Assembly: GCA_002366595.1 (NCBI GenBank)
Contig: DFBK01000011.1
Span: 41,591 to 105,590 of the forward strand
Reading direction: 5' to 3'
Origin: Anaerolineales bacterium UBA3082
GTDB lineage: Bacteria > Chloroflexota > Anaerolineae > UBA7937
DNA length: 64,000 bases
The notes beneath the pieces were generated by a model. That model was not told where the DNA came from, did no database searches, and was given only the letters and a program-made list of their open reading frames with translations. The translations under genes and the position numbers were made by a program. This document shows, piece by piece, positions 17,356 through 26,492 of this stretch; position 1 is the first letter of the stretch, and the number at the start of each line of letters is the position of its first letter.

Positions 17356-18561
17356 TCAGCCGTCGATCCGCTGGATGACCCCCTGCTCGCGCATCACCCG
17401 CTCTGCCTCTTCCAGGTACTCTTTCGTGCCCCGCTGCTTACGGATCCAGGCAATATACTCCACCACGCTCTGCTCCACTGGGATGGTGGGCTCCCATCCC
17501 AGGACGCGAAGTTTGGAGATGTCCGACACGGTGTGGCGGGTGTCTCCGAGCCGGAACTCGCCGGGAATGAGGGGCTCCAGATCGCTGTCGAAGGCATCCA
17601 ACATGATGCGGGCGAACTCCAGGACGGTGACCGCTCGGCCACCGCCCACATTGAAGACCTCAAAGTTGGCCCGGTCATCTTCCAAGACTAAGAGGTTAGC
17701 CCGGGCGACGTCACAGACATTAACGTAGTCGCGCAGTTGTTGGCCATCCTCATAGATGATGGGGGGCAGGCCATGGAGCAGGCGGAGAGCGAAGCGGCGA
17801 GCGATGCCAGAGTAGGCGTTGTAGAAGGAGTTGCGGGGCCCCTGCACGTAGGTGTAGCGCATGCAGACCGTAGGGATACCGTAGCGCCGGCCCAGCCGAT
17901 CGGCCAGCAGTTCGATGGCGTACTTGGAGATGCCATAGGCAGTACCAGGGCTGACCGTGTCTTCGTCAATCAACACCGGCTGCATGACCCCACCACAGTC
18001 GGGGCAATGGATTTCCCAGTCGCCGCGTTTCAATTGTTCCAATGGGCGTGGGGCAGGGATGTGGATGGCGGATGACAGAAGATGGAAGGTGGAAGAATGG
18101 AGCGCGGCCAGTTGTTCATGGACGGTGGGCGGGTTGATGCCGCCGGCGCAGGTGGGGCAGAGATACCGACCCTCACCACACACCGCCTGGGACGAGGCGA
18201 AGGTGATCTTTTGCACAGGGTAGCGCTCCCGGTTGGAGACAATGAGCTCGAAGAGGAGAGCAGCGCTCTCTGTGTTGGTATGAATAAAGGTGGAGAAATC
18301 GGGCATGTAGTCCTGGTAGGCAGCCAGGTGAAAGACGTAGTCCACACCCCGGAGCGCCCGGCTCAGATCATCTTGGTTCACCACGTCGCCCTGGATGAAC
18401 TCAGCCTCTTTCGGCATGTAGGAGGGCTTGCCTCTAGGGTGTACCCGGGGTTGCAGGTTGTCCAGGATGCGGACACGATAGCCCTTTTCCAGCAGCAGAT
18501 CAACCGTATGGGAGCCGATGAAACCAGCCCCGCCGGTCACAAGCACTTTTGGTGATGGCAT
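17356..18561 (-). CDS. NAD-dependent epimerase/dehydratase with zinc-ribbon insertion
   Basis: 401 residues, longer than the usual 310-340. The extended-SDR core is clear: [16 protein letters not shown] (5-20), HLAAYQD, and catalytic YGISK. Between the central strand and the catalytic Tyr is an insertion with two CxxC pairs, CPTCAGG and CPDCGG, probably binding zinc. In between lies a low-complexity segment encoded by heptamer repeats (18061-18102). Family members epimerise or dehydrate nucleotide sugars. It precedes the Cys-less dehydrogenase in transcription order, so both may act on one sugar. Confidence 0.88.
   Translation of the reverse strand: MPSPKVLVTGGAGFIGSHTVDLLLEKGYRVRILDNLQPRVHPRGKPSYMPKEAEFIQGDVVNQDDLSRALRGVDYVFHLAAYQDYMPDFSTFIHTNTESAALLFELIVSNRERYPVQKITFASSQAVCGEGRYLCPTCAGGINPPTVHEQLAALHSSTFHLLSSAIHIPAPRPLEQLKRGDWEIHCPDCGGVMQPVLIDEDTVSPGTAYGISKYAIELLADRLGRRYGIPTVCMRYTYVQGPRNSFYNAYSGIARRFALRLLHGLPPIIYEDGQQLRDYVNVCDVARANLLVLEDDRANFEVFNVGGGRAVTVLEFARIMLDAFDSDLEPLIPGEFRLGDTRHTVSDISKLRVLGWEPTIPVEQSVVEYIAWIRKQRGTKEYLEEAERVMREQGVIQRIDG
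18061..18102. repeat. Heptanucleotide repeat inside the epimerase coding region
   Basis: Read on the minus strand the stretch divides into imperfect heptamers TTCCACC, TTCCATC, TTCTGTC, ATCCGCC and ATCCACA. It encodes about 14 residues of the form HSSTFHLLSSAIHI between the two CxxC pairs. The length is a multiple of three, so the frame is kept. It looks like a tandem repeat that expanded within the zinc-ribbon loop. Confidence 0.5.
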
Positions 18562-18649
18562 TTAGATACCATATAGGTGGTAGTACCTCGTGACGGAGAG
18601 CGTGGGATATGCAAATATCTACAGCCAGCCGTCGGCCGTCGGGCACGGG

Positions 18650-19315
18650 CTAATAGTTGCTGCCCGACAGCACATACCAAGCCGCACCGAAGAGGAGTTT
18701 GATATCAAGCCAGAGGGACCAGTTATCAATGTACTCCAGGTCAAGTTTGATCCACTCTTTGAACTCTTTGGGCTTGCCTCGGACGTGCCAGAGGCAAATC
18801 ATGCCGGGGGTGACGCTGAGTTTGCGCCGTTGCCACTCTTCAAAATGTTCCCACTCCGCAGGACCGACTGGGCGGGGGCCGACTAGGCTCATGTCGCCTT
18901 TGAGGACGCTCCAGAGTTGGGGCAGTTCATCCAGGCTGAACTTGCGTAAGACGCGGCCCACGGGCGTAACCCGCGGGTCATTTTTTAGTTTGAAGGTGGG
19001 GCCGTTCCTCTCGTTGTATTGCCAGAGGTCTTTCTTCAGTCCGTCGGCGTTGACGACCATGGTACGGAGTTTGTAGCCGGTGAATCTTTTGCCGCCTTTT
19101 CCAATCACAACCCATTGATAGAGAACAGGACCAGGTGAGGTAATCTTGATAACTGCGCCGATAGCGAGCAGAAGCGGAGTTAAGATAACCAACGACATGG
19201 CAGAAATACCCACATCAAGTATCCGTTTCACACCCAATTGCCATCGAGAAGCAAGCAGACGTGTCTGACCAAGATGCCTCAGGGGCATTTTCTCTGGAGA
19301 CACATCATGCAGCAT
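18650..19315 (-). CDS. Polyprenyl-phosphate sugar-1-phosphate transferase (bacterial sugar transferase family)
   Basis: 221 residues, the short form with one N-terminal hydrophobic segment (about 30-56) acting as a re-entrant or transmembrane anchor and the catalytic domain after it. GYKLRTMVVNADG, the FSLDELPQLWSVLKGDMS motif with the catalytic Asp-Glu pair, and LVGPRPV are all present. It starts the lipid-linked glycan by moving a sugar phosphate to undecaprenyl phosphate. No long membrane-spanning N-terminal domain as in WbaP is present. Its ATG overlaps the preceding GT4 stop by 11 bp. Confidence 0.94.
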   Translation of the reverse strand: MLHDVSPEKMPLRHLGQTRLLASRWQLGVKRILDVGISAMSLVILTPLLLAIGAVIKITSPGPVLYQWVVIGKGGKRFTGYKLRTMVVNADGLKKDLWQYNERNGPTFKLKNDPRVTPVGRVLRKFSLDELPQLWSVLKGDMSLVGPRPVGPAEWEHFEEWQRRKLSVTPGMICLWHVRGKPKEFKEWIKLDLEYIDNWSLWLDIKLLFGAAWYVLSGSNY

Positions 19316-20537
19316 GCTGCCGCTCCTTCCGCTTTTTCTCTGTTACACCACCTTGACCTACGTTATCTTGTTGATGCAGGATCTTGTGATAGAACTTCTC
19401 TAACTGAGTAGTGAGCATTTCCCACGAAAGTTGCTCTTCTGCTATCCGCCTGGCATTGGAGCCCATTTCCTCCCGCAAGCCTTGATCTTCCAGGAGAGAT
19501 AGCGTTGCTCTGGCAAAGCCTTGAGGATTATCATTGGCCAACAAGCCGATATTGTGCTCTCTGAACAACACCGATACATCACCCACCGGACAGGTTATGA
19601 TTGGTCTGCCTACGGCAAGGTAATCGTTTATCCTTGACGGCCACCTCGCTTGGTTACTAGTAGTGTTGCAGAGAGGAAGCATTAGTATGTCACAAGCGGC
19701 GAGATATCTAACCAAATTCTCGTAATCGACGTAACCGGTTTCTATCACGGCGGTAGCGCTAATTTCGTGTAGCGCGATATTTGCTCTATGATTGCCAATC
19801 ATAATCAACTTGCAGTCGCTATGACGCTTATGAATAACCGCGAAGGCATTTAAGAGGAGTGCAGCGTCCTTCGGCTGCAATACCCCCAAATGGCCGAGTA
19901 AAGGAGCCTCGAGAGGGAGGCCGAGGGCCCGTCGCGCCTCGAACTGGTCTAGTGGTCTGATCCGCTCAACGTCTGAACCTTGAGGAATCCTCATGATGGT
20001 GCTTTCATTCACCTGCAGGGAGAGCGCGCGCTGATAGAGCGCTTGACTGATCACTGTAGTGCCATCTGCATACTTGCGAAAGGCTTCCTCGAAAAAGGTT
20101 TCTATCGGAGCTAGCATGCGCCACAGCAGTTGATTTGGTCGCTCATAGATTGTCCCACCTCTGCCCCACCAGTCCGCCCAATCCAATACGAGTTTGCTTT
20201 GCTGCATGGTTTTGTGGTAAAGCGCCGGAAGAATGACCGCAGGTCGTGAATCGAACGCATGAACAAGGTCGAAAGACCGATCATGAACATATGCTATGCG
20301 ATTCAGCGTGTCCCAAGGATCCCAACCTGATCGGGTGACTCCCCAAAGGAGGTCAGGCGTCTCAAACACCTTTAGGCCTTCAATGACCTTCTCCCTAAAC
20401 CCGTAGCGCAAAGTAGGAGAGATTGTCAGTAGCGTGACCCGATGCCCTCGCCGCGCTAGGTGTCGACCGAAGTGATAGGCTCGAAAGAAGGTACCACCGC
20501 GCCAGGCAACATTGTGGTTGAGCATCAAGATGCGCAT
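19305..20537 (-). CDS. Glycosyltransferase family 4
   Basis: 410 residues from ATG 20537, 1 bp after the preceding GT gene; a longer frame from 20630 would overlap that gene and is rejected. MRILMLNHNVAWRGGTFFRA is the GT-B N-terminal strand and loop, HAFDSRP lies in the acceptor domain, LGHLGVLQPKDA opens the donor domain, and LPLCNTTSNQARWPSRINDYLAVGRPI covers the donor-binding EX7E-like region with variant residues. It is likely a cytoplasmic sugar transferase for the repeat unit; donor unknown. Confidence 0.87.
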   Translation of the reverse strand: MRILMLNHNVAWRGGTFFRAYHFGRHLARRGHRVTLLTISPTLRYGFREKVIEGLKVFETPDLLWGVTRSGWDPWDTLNRIAYVHDRSFDLVHAFDSRPAVILPALYHKTMQQSKLVLDWADWWGRGGTIYERPNQLLWRMLAPIETFFEEAFRKYADGTTVISQALYQRALSLQVNESTIMRIPQGSDVERIRPLDQFEARRALGLPLEAPLLGHLGVLQPKDAALLLNAFAVIHKRHSDCKLIMIGNHRANIALHEISATAVIETGYVDYENLVRYLAACDILMLPLCNTTSNQARWPSRINDYLAVGRPIITCPVGDVSVLFREHNIGLLANDNPQGFARATLSLLEDQGLREEMGSNARRIAEEQLSWEMLTTQLEKFYHKILHQQDNVGQGGVTEKKRKERQHAA

Positions 20538-20538
20538 A

Positions 20539-21708
20539 TCACGCTCGCGCTGCTTCTTCCAGAATCTCGAGAGTGCGGGCAGCGCTTCGTTTCCAAGTGT
20601 AATCTTTCGCCCTCTGTCGTCCACGCACAATCAAGCTCTGGTGCAAGGATCGATCATGCAGTACACGTTCCATGCCATCGGCAATAGAGTCCTCGTCAAG
20701 TGGATCCACCAACACGGCGGCGTCTCCGGCCAATTCGGCCATGCTGCCGCTATTTGAAGTCACGACCGGACAGCCGCAGGCCATAGCTTCCAAAGCGGGA
20801 TATCCGAAGGTCTCGTAGAGCGATGGGATCACCGCCAAATCAGCGCCCAAGTAGGTGGCTGCTGCCAAGTGATGATCCAGCCTATCAGTAAATACCACAT
20901 CCTCTAGCACACCGGCCTGCTTGGCTACCATTCGCAGTTCATCAAATGAAACGCTGATCTCGCTGCCCACCAGAAGTAGGACATGGCGCAGGTTTGTGCG
21001 TCGTTTCAACAAGCCGAAAGCACGAATTAAGCGAGCGTGATTCTTGTAGCCATAGGTTGACGATACATACAAGATGTACGGTCGGCCTGCGGTTAGTTCA
21101 GCGCCCACTCGTCGCTCCGGGGCATCCTGCGGCACCTCTGCCAGCCTCCAGATATCCCATGAAAGTCCATGCGGCACAATACTTACTTTCTCTGCTGGCA
21201 CTCCCGTCCAGTGCACAAGATCACGCTTGGAATGTTCCGTAAAGATGATGACACTTACCGCTTTTTTCAGAGACAATGGCAACATGTAGCGCAGGTAGGC
21301 CCCGCGCAATCGCCCATAAGCCTCTGGCATTTCGTAGAACTGAAGGAATTGCACTGCCAGCACCACGGGGGTCTTGGTTAGCAAAGGCGCTACTGTTGCA
21401 GTAGCAAAGAATACATCCAGCCGTTGACTGGCAATAGCAGCAGCCAACCCAGTTTGCTGGTAGAGAACACGCGGTGGGCGACTAACCGGAACGCCGGGGA
21501 GCCTCACTATTTCGACGTTCGACGGAATTGTCTCCAGCACTGGGTCTGCCCAAGCTGGCGTAAATAGAATGAATTGATGCTGAGGGCCTTGGATGACAAA
21601 CTCTGTCAACAGTGATTGTAGATACACTCGCATTCCGCCCGGTCCCTGCCGGCTTGTCGCTTCTCCAGGCGAGATATTGTCTATGCCAATGCGTAGAGAA
21701 CGGCTCAT
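20539..21708 (-). CDS. Glycosyltransferase family 4
   Basis: 389 residues. GPGGMRVYLQSLL is the N-terminal acceptor loop typical of WbdA/mannosyltransferase-like GT4 enzymes; VSIVPHGL, YILYVSSTYGYKNHARLIRAF and PSLYETFGYPALEAMACGCPVV (donor-binding EX7E motif, E of LYETFGYPALE) define the C-terminal domain. It overlaps the carbamoyltransferase stop by 4 bp (ATGA). The WdbA-like motifs would fit a mannose or related GDP-sugar donor, which is an inference consistent with the GDP-heptose genes nearby. Confidence 0.9.
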   Translation of the reverse strand: MSRSLRIGIDNISPGEATSRQGPGGMRVYLQSLLTEFVIQGPQHQFILFTPAWADPVLETIPSNVEIVRLPGVPVSRPPRVLYQQTGLAAAIASQRLDVFFATATVAPLLTKTPVVLAVQFLQFYEMPEAYGRLRGAYLRYMLPLSLKKAVSVIIFTEHSKRDLVHWTGVPAEKVSIVPHGLSWDIWRLAEVPQDAPERRVGAELTAGRPYILYVSSTYGYKNHARLIRAFGLLKRRTNLRHVLLLVGSEISVSFDELRMVAKQAGVLEDVVFTDRLDHHLAAATYLGADLAVIPSLYETFGYPALEAMACGCPVVTSNSGSMAELAGDAAVLVDPLDEDSIADGMERVLHDRSLHQSLIVRGRQRAKDYTWKRSAARTLEILEEAARA

Positions 21709-23458
21709 CGCTTACGCAACAAGAATGAGCCTAAGCTGAGGTACTCTAGGCCGGAGTTGGAGAACACGTGCAAGGCGTCAGCGACATTGCACACCACTGG
21801 CTCCCCATGTAAGTTATACGAAGTGTTGAGCACCGCGCCAATTCCGGTGAGTTTTTCGAACTGCTTGATCAGCGCGTAATACGCTGGGTTCCACCGCTCT
21901 TCGACAATCTGCGGCCGCAGTGTCATATCATATGAGTGCATCGCCGCTCGCAGTTCGCGCTTTGCTCGAGCGGTGGAATGGAACGCCAAGATCATGTAAG
22001 GCGCTGGGACATTCTTTGGGTTGATCAGGTAATCATGTGCTCGTTCAGCCAAGATGCTCGGTGCGAATGGCATCCAAAAGTCGCGGCTCTTGATCTGGTC
22101 ATTGATCACCCGTACGATATCAGGGTTAGATGGATGAGCCAGAATGCTGCAGTTGCCAAGTGCCCGTGCGCCCCATTCCATCCGCCCGTCGCGACGGGCC
22201 ACGACTTTTCCTTCCCTAGCAGTTGTGCTACGTGTTGGATCATGTCGCCCGGTTTCTCGATGATGTATTGCGCAGCCAGGTTATGATCGCGTATGTAACG
22301 CTCGATGTCCGCGTCGGTATACTGGGGCCCCCAGTACAAATCGCGAATGGATTCGCCCTCCCAGGGGAGACCTTGGCGCTCGCAACATTGTTTATAGCCG
22401 TAATATGCCGCACCAATTGCGCCGCTTTCGTCGCCACAGCTTGGGAAGATGAATAACTCCTCCACCTCGGGCATTTCCATCACGCACATATTCGCTTTGA
22501 CATTCATGAATACGCCACCAGACAGGACGACCGTCCGGATCCCGGTTGCGGCAATGGCATTCTGGACCAACTTGACGATCAGCTCCTCAATTAACCGTTG
22601 AATCGCCCCAGCAATGGAGTCGAACCGGTGTCCCCTCAGCCGCTCTTGGAGATAATACGGGACCAATTGGCTGCGCACCTTCACACGCAACGAGAGAGTG
22701 TCGTCAACCAAGCCTATGAGTTCAGCAAAAACAGGGTAGGTCTTATCTATGTTGTACTCGCTGCAGTATGGCGCCAGCCCCATCACCTTGTATTCGTGCT
22801 CAAGTGGTTTCATCCCCATGTACTCAGTAATCTGGGAATACAAGTGTCCCAGTGAGTTGGTATCATCAATCTGTGCAATCCGGGTTAGCATGCTGTCTTT
22901 GGCGACACTTATCGTTCCGGAGAGACCGTCGCCTTCACCGTCAAGCGTGATGACAAGCGATGGTTTGCCAATGAACGGGCTGCCATACCAACAATAAGCA
23001 TGGGCAGTGTGGTGATCCACAAACAGAATGCGATCCTCCGGAACGGGCAACACCTCCAGAAGGGGTTTCACCCTGTCACCGGAGGCCAGAGCAGTGCCGA
23101 TTCTCTGGACTGCACGCCGACCCGCTGTGCCAACTGGCCTCAACGACGGTAGCCGGTATTCGAGGCGCCTCATCCATACTCGAGGAGTGTGAGAGATATG
23201 GGAGAGACCTCGCTTGAACTCGCTTCTGACCATGGATCCCAGGAACGCCCGGTGACCCAGGAAACAAACTAAATCCACGTCGCCTGGGCCAATGGCTGAA
23301 GTCTCTATCAGCCACTTGACAGCGCGCCTGGGGAAACCAGTTTCGTTCTTGATCCGCGTGAACCGCTCCTCGCTCACGCAGGCGATCACCCTCCCATCCT
23401 GGAGAAGGCACGCAGTCGCCAGGTGACCATCATTGATTCCGAGAATGTACATGTTCAA
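21705..23458 (-). pseudogene. Carbamoyltransferase (NodU/CmcH type), interrupted by a single-base frameshift
   Basis: Two frames together give about 582 residues, the normal family length. The first (from ATG 23458) has the Kae1-like start YILGINDGHLATACLLQDG, DHHTAHAYCWYGSPF with metal-binding His residues, and VVLSGGVFMNVKAN. Near 22212 the frame breaks; the other frame continues with DGRMEWGARALGNCSILAHP, the conserved FQGRMEFGPRALGNRSIL segment, to the end. One missing G in a GGGAAGGAAAA run would restore LGEGKVV. It would carbamoylate a sugar of the glycan using carbamoyl phosphate. Either a sequencing indel or a real recent inactivation. Confidence 0.85.
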
Positions 23459-23524
23459 TCTTCTCTCGAATGTTACCTGTAATTACCAGGTGATTGCCGT
23501 CCCCATCCGAATACACTCGCCCGT

Positions 23525-25279
23525 TCATTTCGCATCGGTCGGTTGGTCACACTCACGAGCCCTCGTTTCAGAGGTGTCTACCTTGACGATGTAATACTTA
23601 ATCGTGCCAATATTGACTTGATATACGATCTCGGTAATCGGGATTCCTCTCCACATTGATGAGGTCATCGGCTGAATCTTATTGTTGTCAGCAAGATATT
23701 GAATTCCCTGCAATTGCACGAAGCACGCTAACTGATTGCGCTCCAAATACCTCAGAAACTCATAGCTATTGACCAGCCCATCCAGGTTTGTGATGCGCCG
23801 ATGGCTGAAGTAGCCCAACACGCCTGCGTTCCAGGAACCTACCACAGAGTCAGGGGGGAGGTTCTTATCAATCCATTGGGCCGCCAGATAATTGGCCTCC
23901 GATGCCTCCACGTTAGGATATACGGGCCGCTGAGCATCAGAAAGCCAGAGGGGCAAGATAATCACAGCCAATAGTCCTACAGCGCGACCAGCCCAAACGG
24001 CTGCCGTGTTGCTTTTGAGCCAACATTTTGCGAATTGCCACAATAGGCGTAGAGTGGACGCTCCTAGAAAAGTCAAGACCATATATTCAGGCACCAGCCA
24101 CCACCATGTCCCACTAGTAACTAGGAATGATGGGAACAAGATGACGTAGGCTCCAAAGTGCAAAAGAGTAAACAGGAATAGAAGCCAATTGCGCCTAAAG
24201 CTCTTTGATTCTCTTCTAACTATCTCTGAGGACGACTGCAATCTGCGTGCACCATAAACCAAAACACTCGCTGCAATCAACAAACTTGAGATCAAGGCCA
24301 AAAGGAGCATCCATCCACCGCTGCTTGGATTAGTGAGAGCAGCGTAGAATGTTGGAAACAACAGTCTCACCCCTCCACTCATGAACGAACGAGGCATAGC
24401 GAATGTCCCAAATAAATGTCCAACTAGATATAGGGTCGCTGCGACTGCCATCTGGAGAGCAAAGAGTAAATAATTCATACCTCCAAGTTCGCGGATAAGC
24501 ATCTCAGTTTCCAGAAGTTTTGCCGCCCCACTAACTGGTAGTAAATGACCGAAGTAGACTTGGTTAATGAGAAGATAAGGCACAATCACTACTGCACAAG
24601 GAGCAACGATCAGTCCGGAGACCCGGATGCGTTCTGTCCATCCTTTGGGCCATGTCTTCCATAATAGAGTGATCCACACTATCGGCATCAACAGGTACGC
24701 GTCCGTTCGCGCCAGAAAAGTAAATCCCACTAGCAACCCGAGCAGAATCAACTGCTTATGCTTTGTGGAAACACCATTCGCACGAAACTCTTTTACGTAG
24801 TAATAGCTCGTAGCGCCCAGTAACATTGCATACAGAGGGCTCTCCATCCCCGCAAGCATCTTGGTAACTAGTCCGGGGGAGAACAACCAGATCCAAGCTA
24901 CAACAATGGCAATGCGTTTGCCGCCAACAATGCGCGCCAGGGCATACAGGAACCAAGCAGACGCTATATGAATAAGGGCATTTGTCACTGCAAAGATACG
25001 CACTTGGGTGGTTGGATCGGAGACTCCAAACCATGTAGACAGCTTCGTCACTGCAAGAATAGTTAGGAACCATAGAGGTTGAACCCCGTTCGTCAAATTC
25101 ACACCATCAAAGGTCAATCTTCCACTGTTCAAGTAATTTCGCCCGATCTGAAAGTAATAGAAGGCGTCGTCAATGCGCATCAAGTAGGAGCGGTCTTGCA
25201 TCCAGATGAAGACAAGATAGATCACCAGGGCGACAGCCATACCAAATTGAACCAGGAAATCGTCCTTGCGACTTGTCAT
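23525..25279 (-). CDS. GT-C-like membrane glycosyltransferase
   Basis: 584 residues from ATG 25279, 1 bp after the GT4 stop; the longer frame to 25522 overlaps that gene and is rejected. About 11-12 transmembrane helices. The first external loop has MRIDDAFYYFQIGRNYL, an acidic pair as in GT-C enzymes, and NGVQPLWFL follows. A C-terminal soluble domain of about 120 residues begins near the last helix. GT-C enzymes use polyprenyl-phosphate sugars outside the cytoplasm, so it may decorate the glycan. Exact donor unknown. Confidence 0.75.
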   Translation of the reverse strand: MTSRKDDFLVQFGMAVALVIYLVFIWMQDRSYLMRIDDAFYYFQIGRNYLNSGRLTFDGVNLTNGVQPLWFLTILAVTKLSTWFGVSDPTTQVRIFAVTNALIHIASAWFLYALARIVGGKRIAIVVAWIWLFSPGLVTKMLAGMESPLYAMLLGATSYYYVKEFRANGVSTKHKQLILLGLLVGFTFLARTDAYLLMPIVWITLLWKTWPKGWTERIRVSGLIVAPCAVVIVPYLLINQVYFGHLLPVSGAAKLLETEMLIRELGGMNYLLFALQMAVAATLYLVGHLFGTFAMPRSFMSGGVRLLFPTFYAALTNPSSGGWMLLLALISSLLIAASVLVYGARRLQSSSEIVRRESKSFRRNWLLFLFTLLHFGAYVILFPSFLVTSGTWWWLVPEYMVLTFLGASTLRLLWQFAKCWLKSNTAAVWAGRAVGLLAVIILPLWLSDAQRPVYPNVEASEANYLAAQWIDKNLPPDSVVGSWNAGVLGYFSHRRITNLDGLVNSYEFLRYLERNQLACFVQLQGIQYLADNNKIQPMTSSMWRGIPITEIVYQVNIGTIKYYIVKVDTSETRARECDQPTDAK

Positions 25280-25280
25280 A

Positions 25281-26492
25281 TCACCTATGCTCTGCAGCGA
25301 CCCAATTGGAAAGTGTTTCATAGACTTGTGCGACGCGGTCATAATAGGTCTCCCAGGTAAAATTGCGGACATACTCAAGCGCCGATCGTCCCATCTCTTT
25401 GCGCAACCGTTCATTAGTGTAGAGCTGCGAAATTCTATCTTGTAGAGCCCTAACGTCACGAATAGGCACAACGAACCCATCTTGACCATCGCGCGCGATA
25501 GAGCCGGCGTTCTCACTAACAACGAGTGGCAGCCCGCAGGCCATGGCTCCGTAGGTTACCAGGGCTGAACCTTCTACTAGCGAGGGCAACACAAAGACCG
25601 AAGCATTGCTAAAGTACGTATGAAGCTCTAATTGGGGAACGTGGTCAATGTGCCGGTAGGTACCCGCATACTCTTTGAGCAAGGGTAGTATTTCAGGTGT
25701 CGGTGCCCCGATGAGCACGAGTTCACTGTGGGGAAGTCTCAGTCGCCGATAGGCCTCTAAGAGGTACTGCACGCCTTTGCGTAACTGGAGGGTACCCGCA
25801 AACAGAATCCGAAAACAGTCATCGCTTTTTGAAGACGGCTTATAGACGCGCTGATCGTAACCGTAAGGAACCAGAACGAGTTTGCTCTTTTCTACCCCTG
25901 CCCGAACGCAACCGTCAAATACGGTTTGTGACCCAACCAGAACCCGATCAGCCATGGCAATCTCTGCACACGTTCGAGCAGTCCACAAATCCTGAGAGGC
26001 ATCAGGAGGAACATCATAGCGTTTCCATTCTTCCTCCATAACGGCATTCGCCACCACAGGATGCATAATCTTCAAGTCCAGGATGCAGGAAGCGCCCGCC
26101 ATCTTTGCCCTACGCATTGATAAAAGTGAACAACCGTCAAAGCCATGGAAAATATCACTCTCTGCAGCATAGCGCGCTGCCCAGTAATCAAACAGCACAT
26201 TCTGTATGTAGTACCAGGGCAACCTGCGACCTCCGATTGCTGGTGTCTTCTTAGCCAGGCGTGCTGCCGCCTCTGCCCACCAGAAGCTCCTAACTTTGTC
26301 CAGTTGCAGTTCTGGCAGATTCCGATTCAATCGTCGTGCCTGGGGTAAGGCTAACGATAACAATTTACCGGAAAGCGATCCCGGCTTGTAGTAGACAGTT
26401 GTCAGCAGGAACTTGAGATAGCCGGCTCTCTGTGCAGCCAGGGCGGTATGATAAGCTTGGTTCTTGCTAGCATTTGCGACGATCACATTCAT
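25281..26492 (-). CDS. Glycosyltransferase family 4
   Basis: 403 residues. Divergent acceptor domain (NVIVANASKNQAYHTALAAQRAG), then a standard donor domain: RILFAGTLQLRKGVQYLLEA with the lysine that contacts the diphosphate, LVLIGAPT, and LPSLVEGSALVTYGAMACGLP with the EX7-acidic pattern (EGSALVTYG, where the second Glu is replaced). The ATG overlaps the preceding polymerase stop as ATGA. It ends 1 bp before the GT-C-like gene. Confidence 0.88.
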   Translation of the reverse strand: MNVIVANASKNQAYHTALAAQRAGYLKFLLTTVYYKPGSLSGKLLSLALPQARRLNRNLPELQLDKVRSFWWAEAAARLAKKTPAIGGRRLPWYYIQNVLFDYWAARYAAESDIFHGFDGCSLLSMRRAKMAGASCILDLKIMHPVVANAVMEEEWKRYDVPPDASQDLWTARTCAEIAMADRVLVGSQTVFDGCVRAGVEKSKLVLVPYGYDQRVYKPSSKSDDCFRILFAGTLQLRKGVQYLLEAYRRLRLPHSELVLIGAPTPEILPLLKEYAGTYRHIDHVPQLELHTYFSNASVFVLPSLVEGSALVTYGAMACGLPLVVSENAGSIARDGQDGFVVPIRDVRALQDRISQLYTNERLRKEMGRSALEYVRNFTWETYYDRVAQVYETLSNWVAAEHR

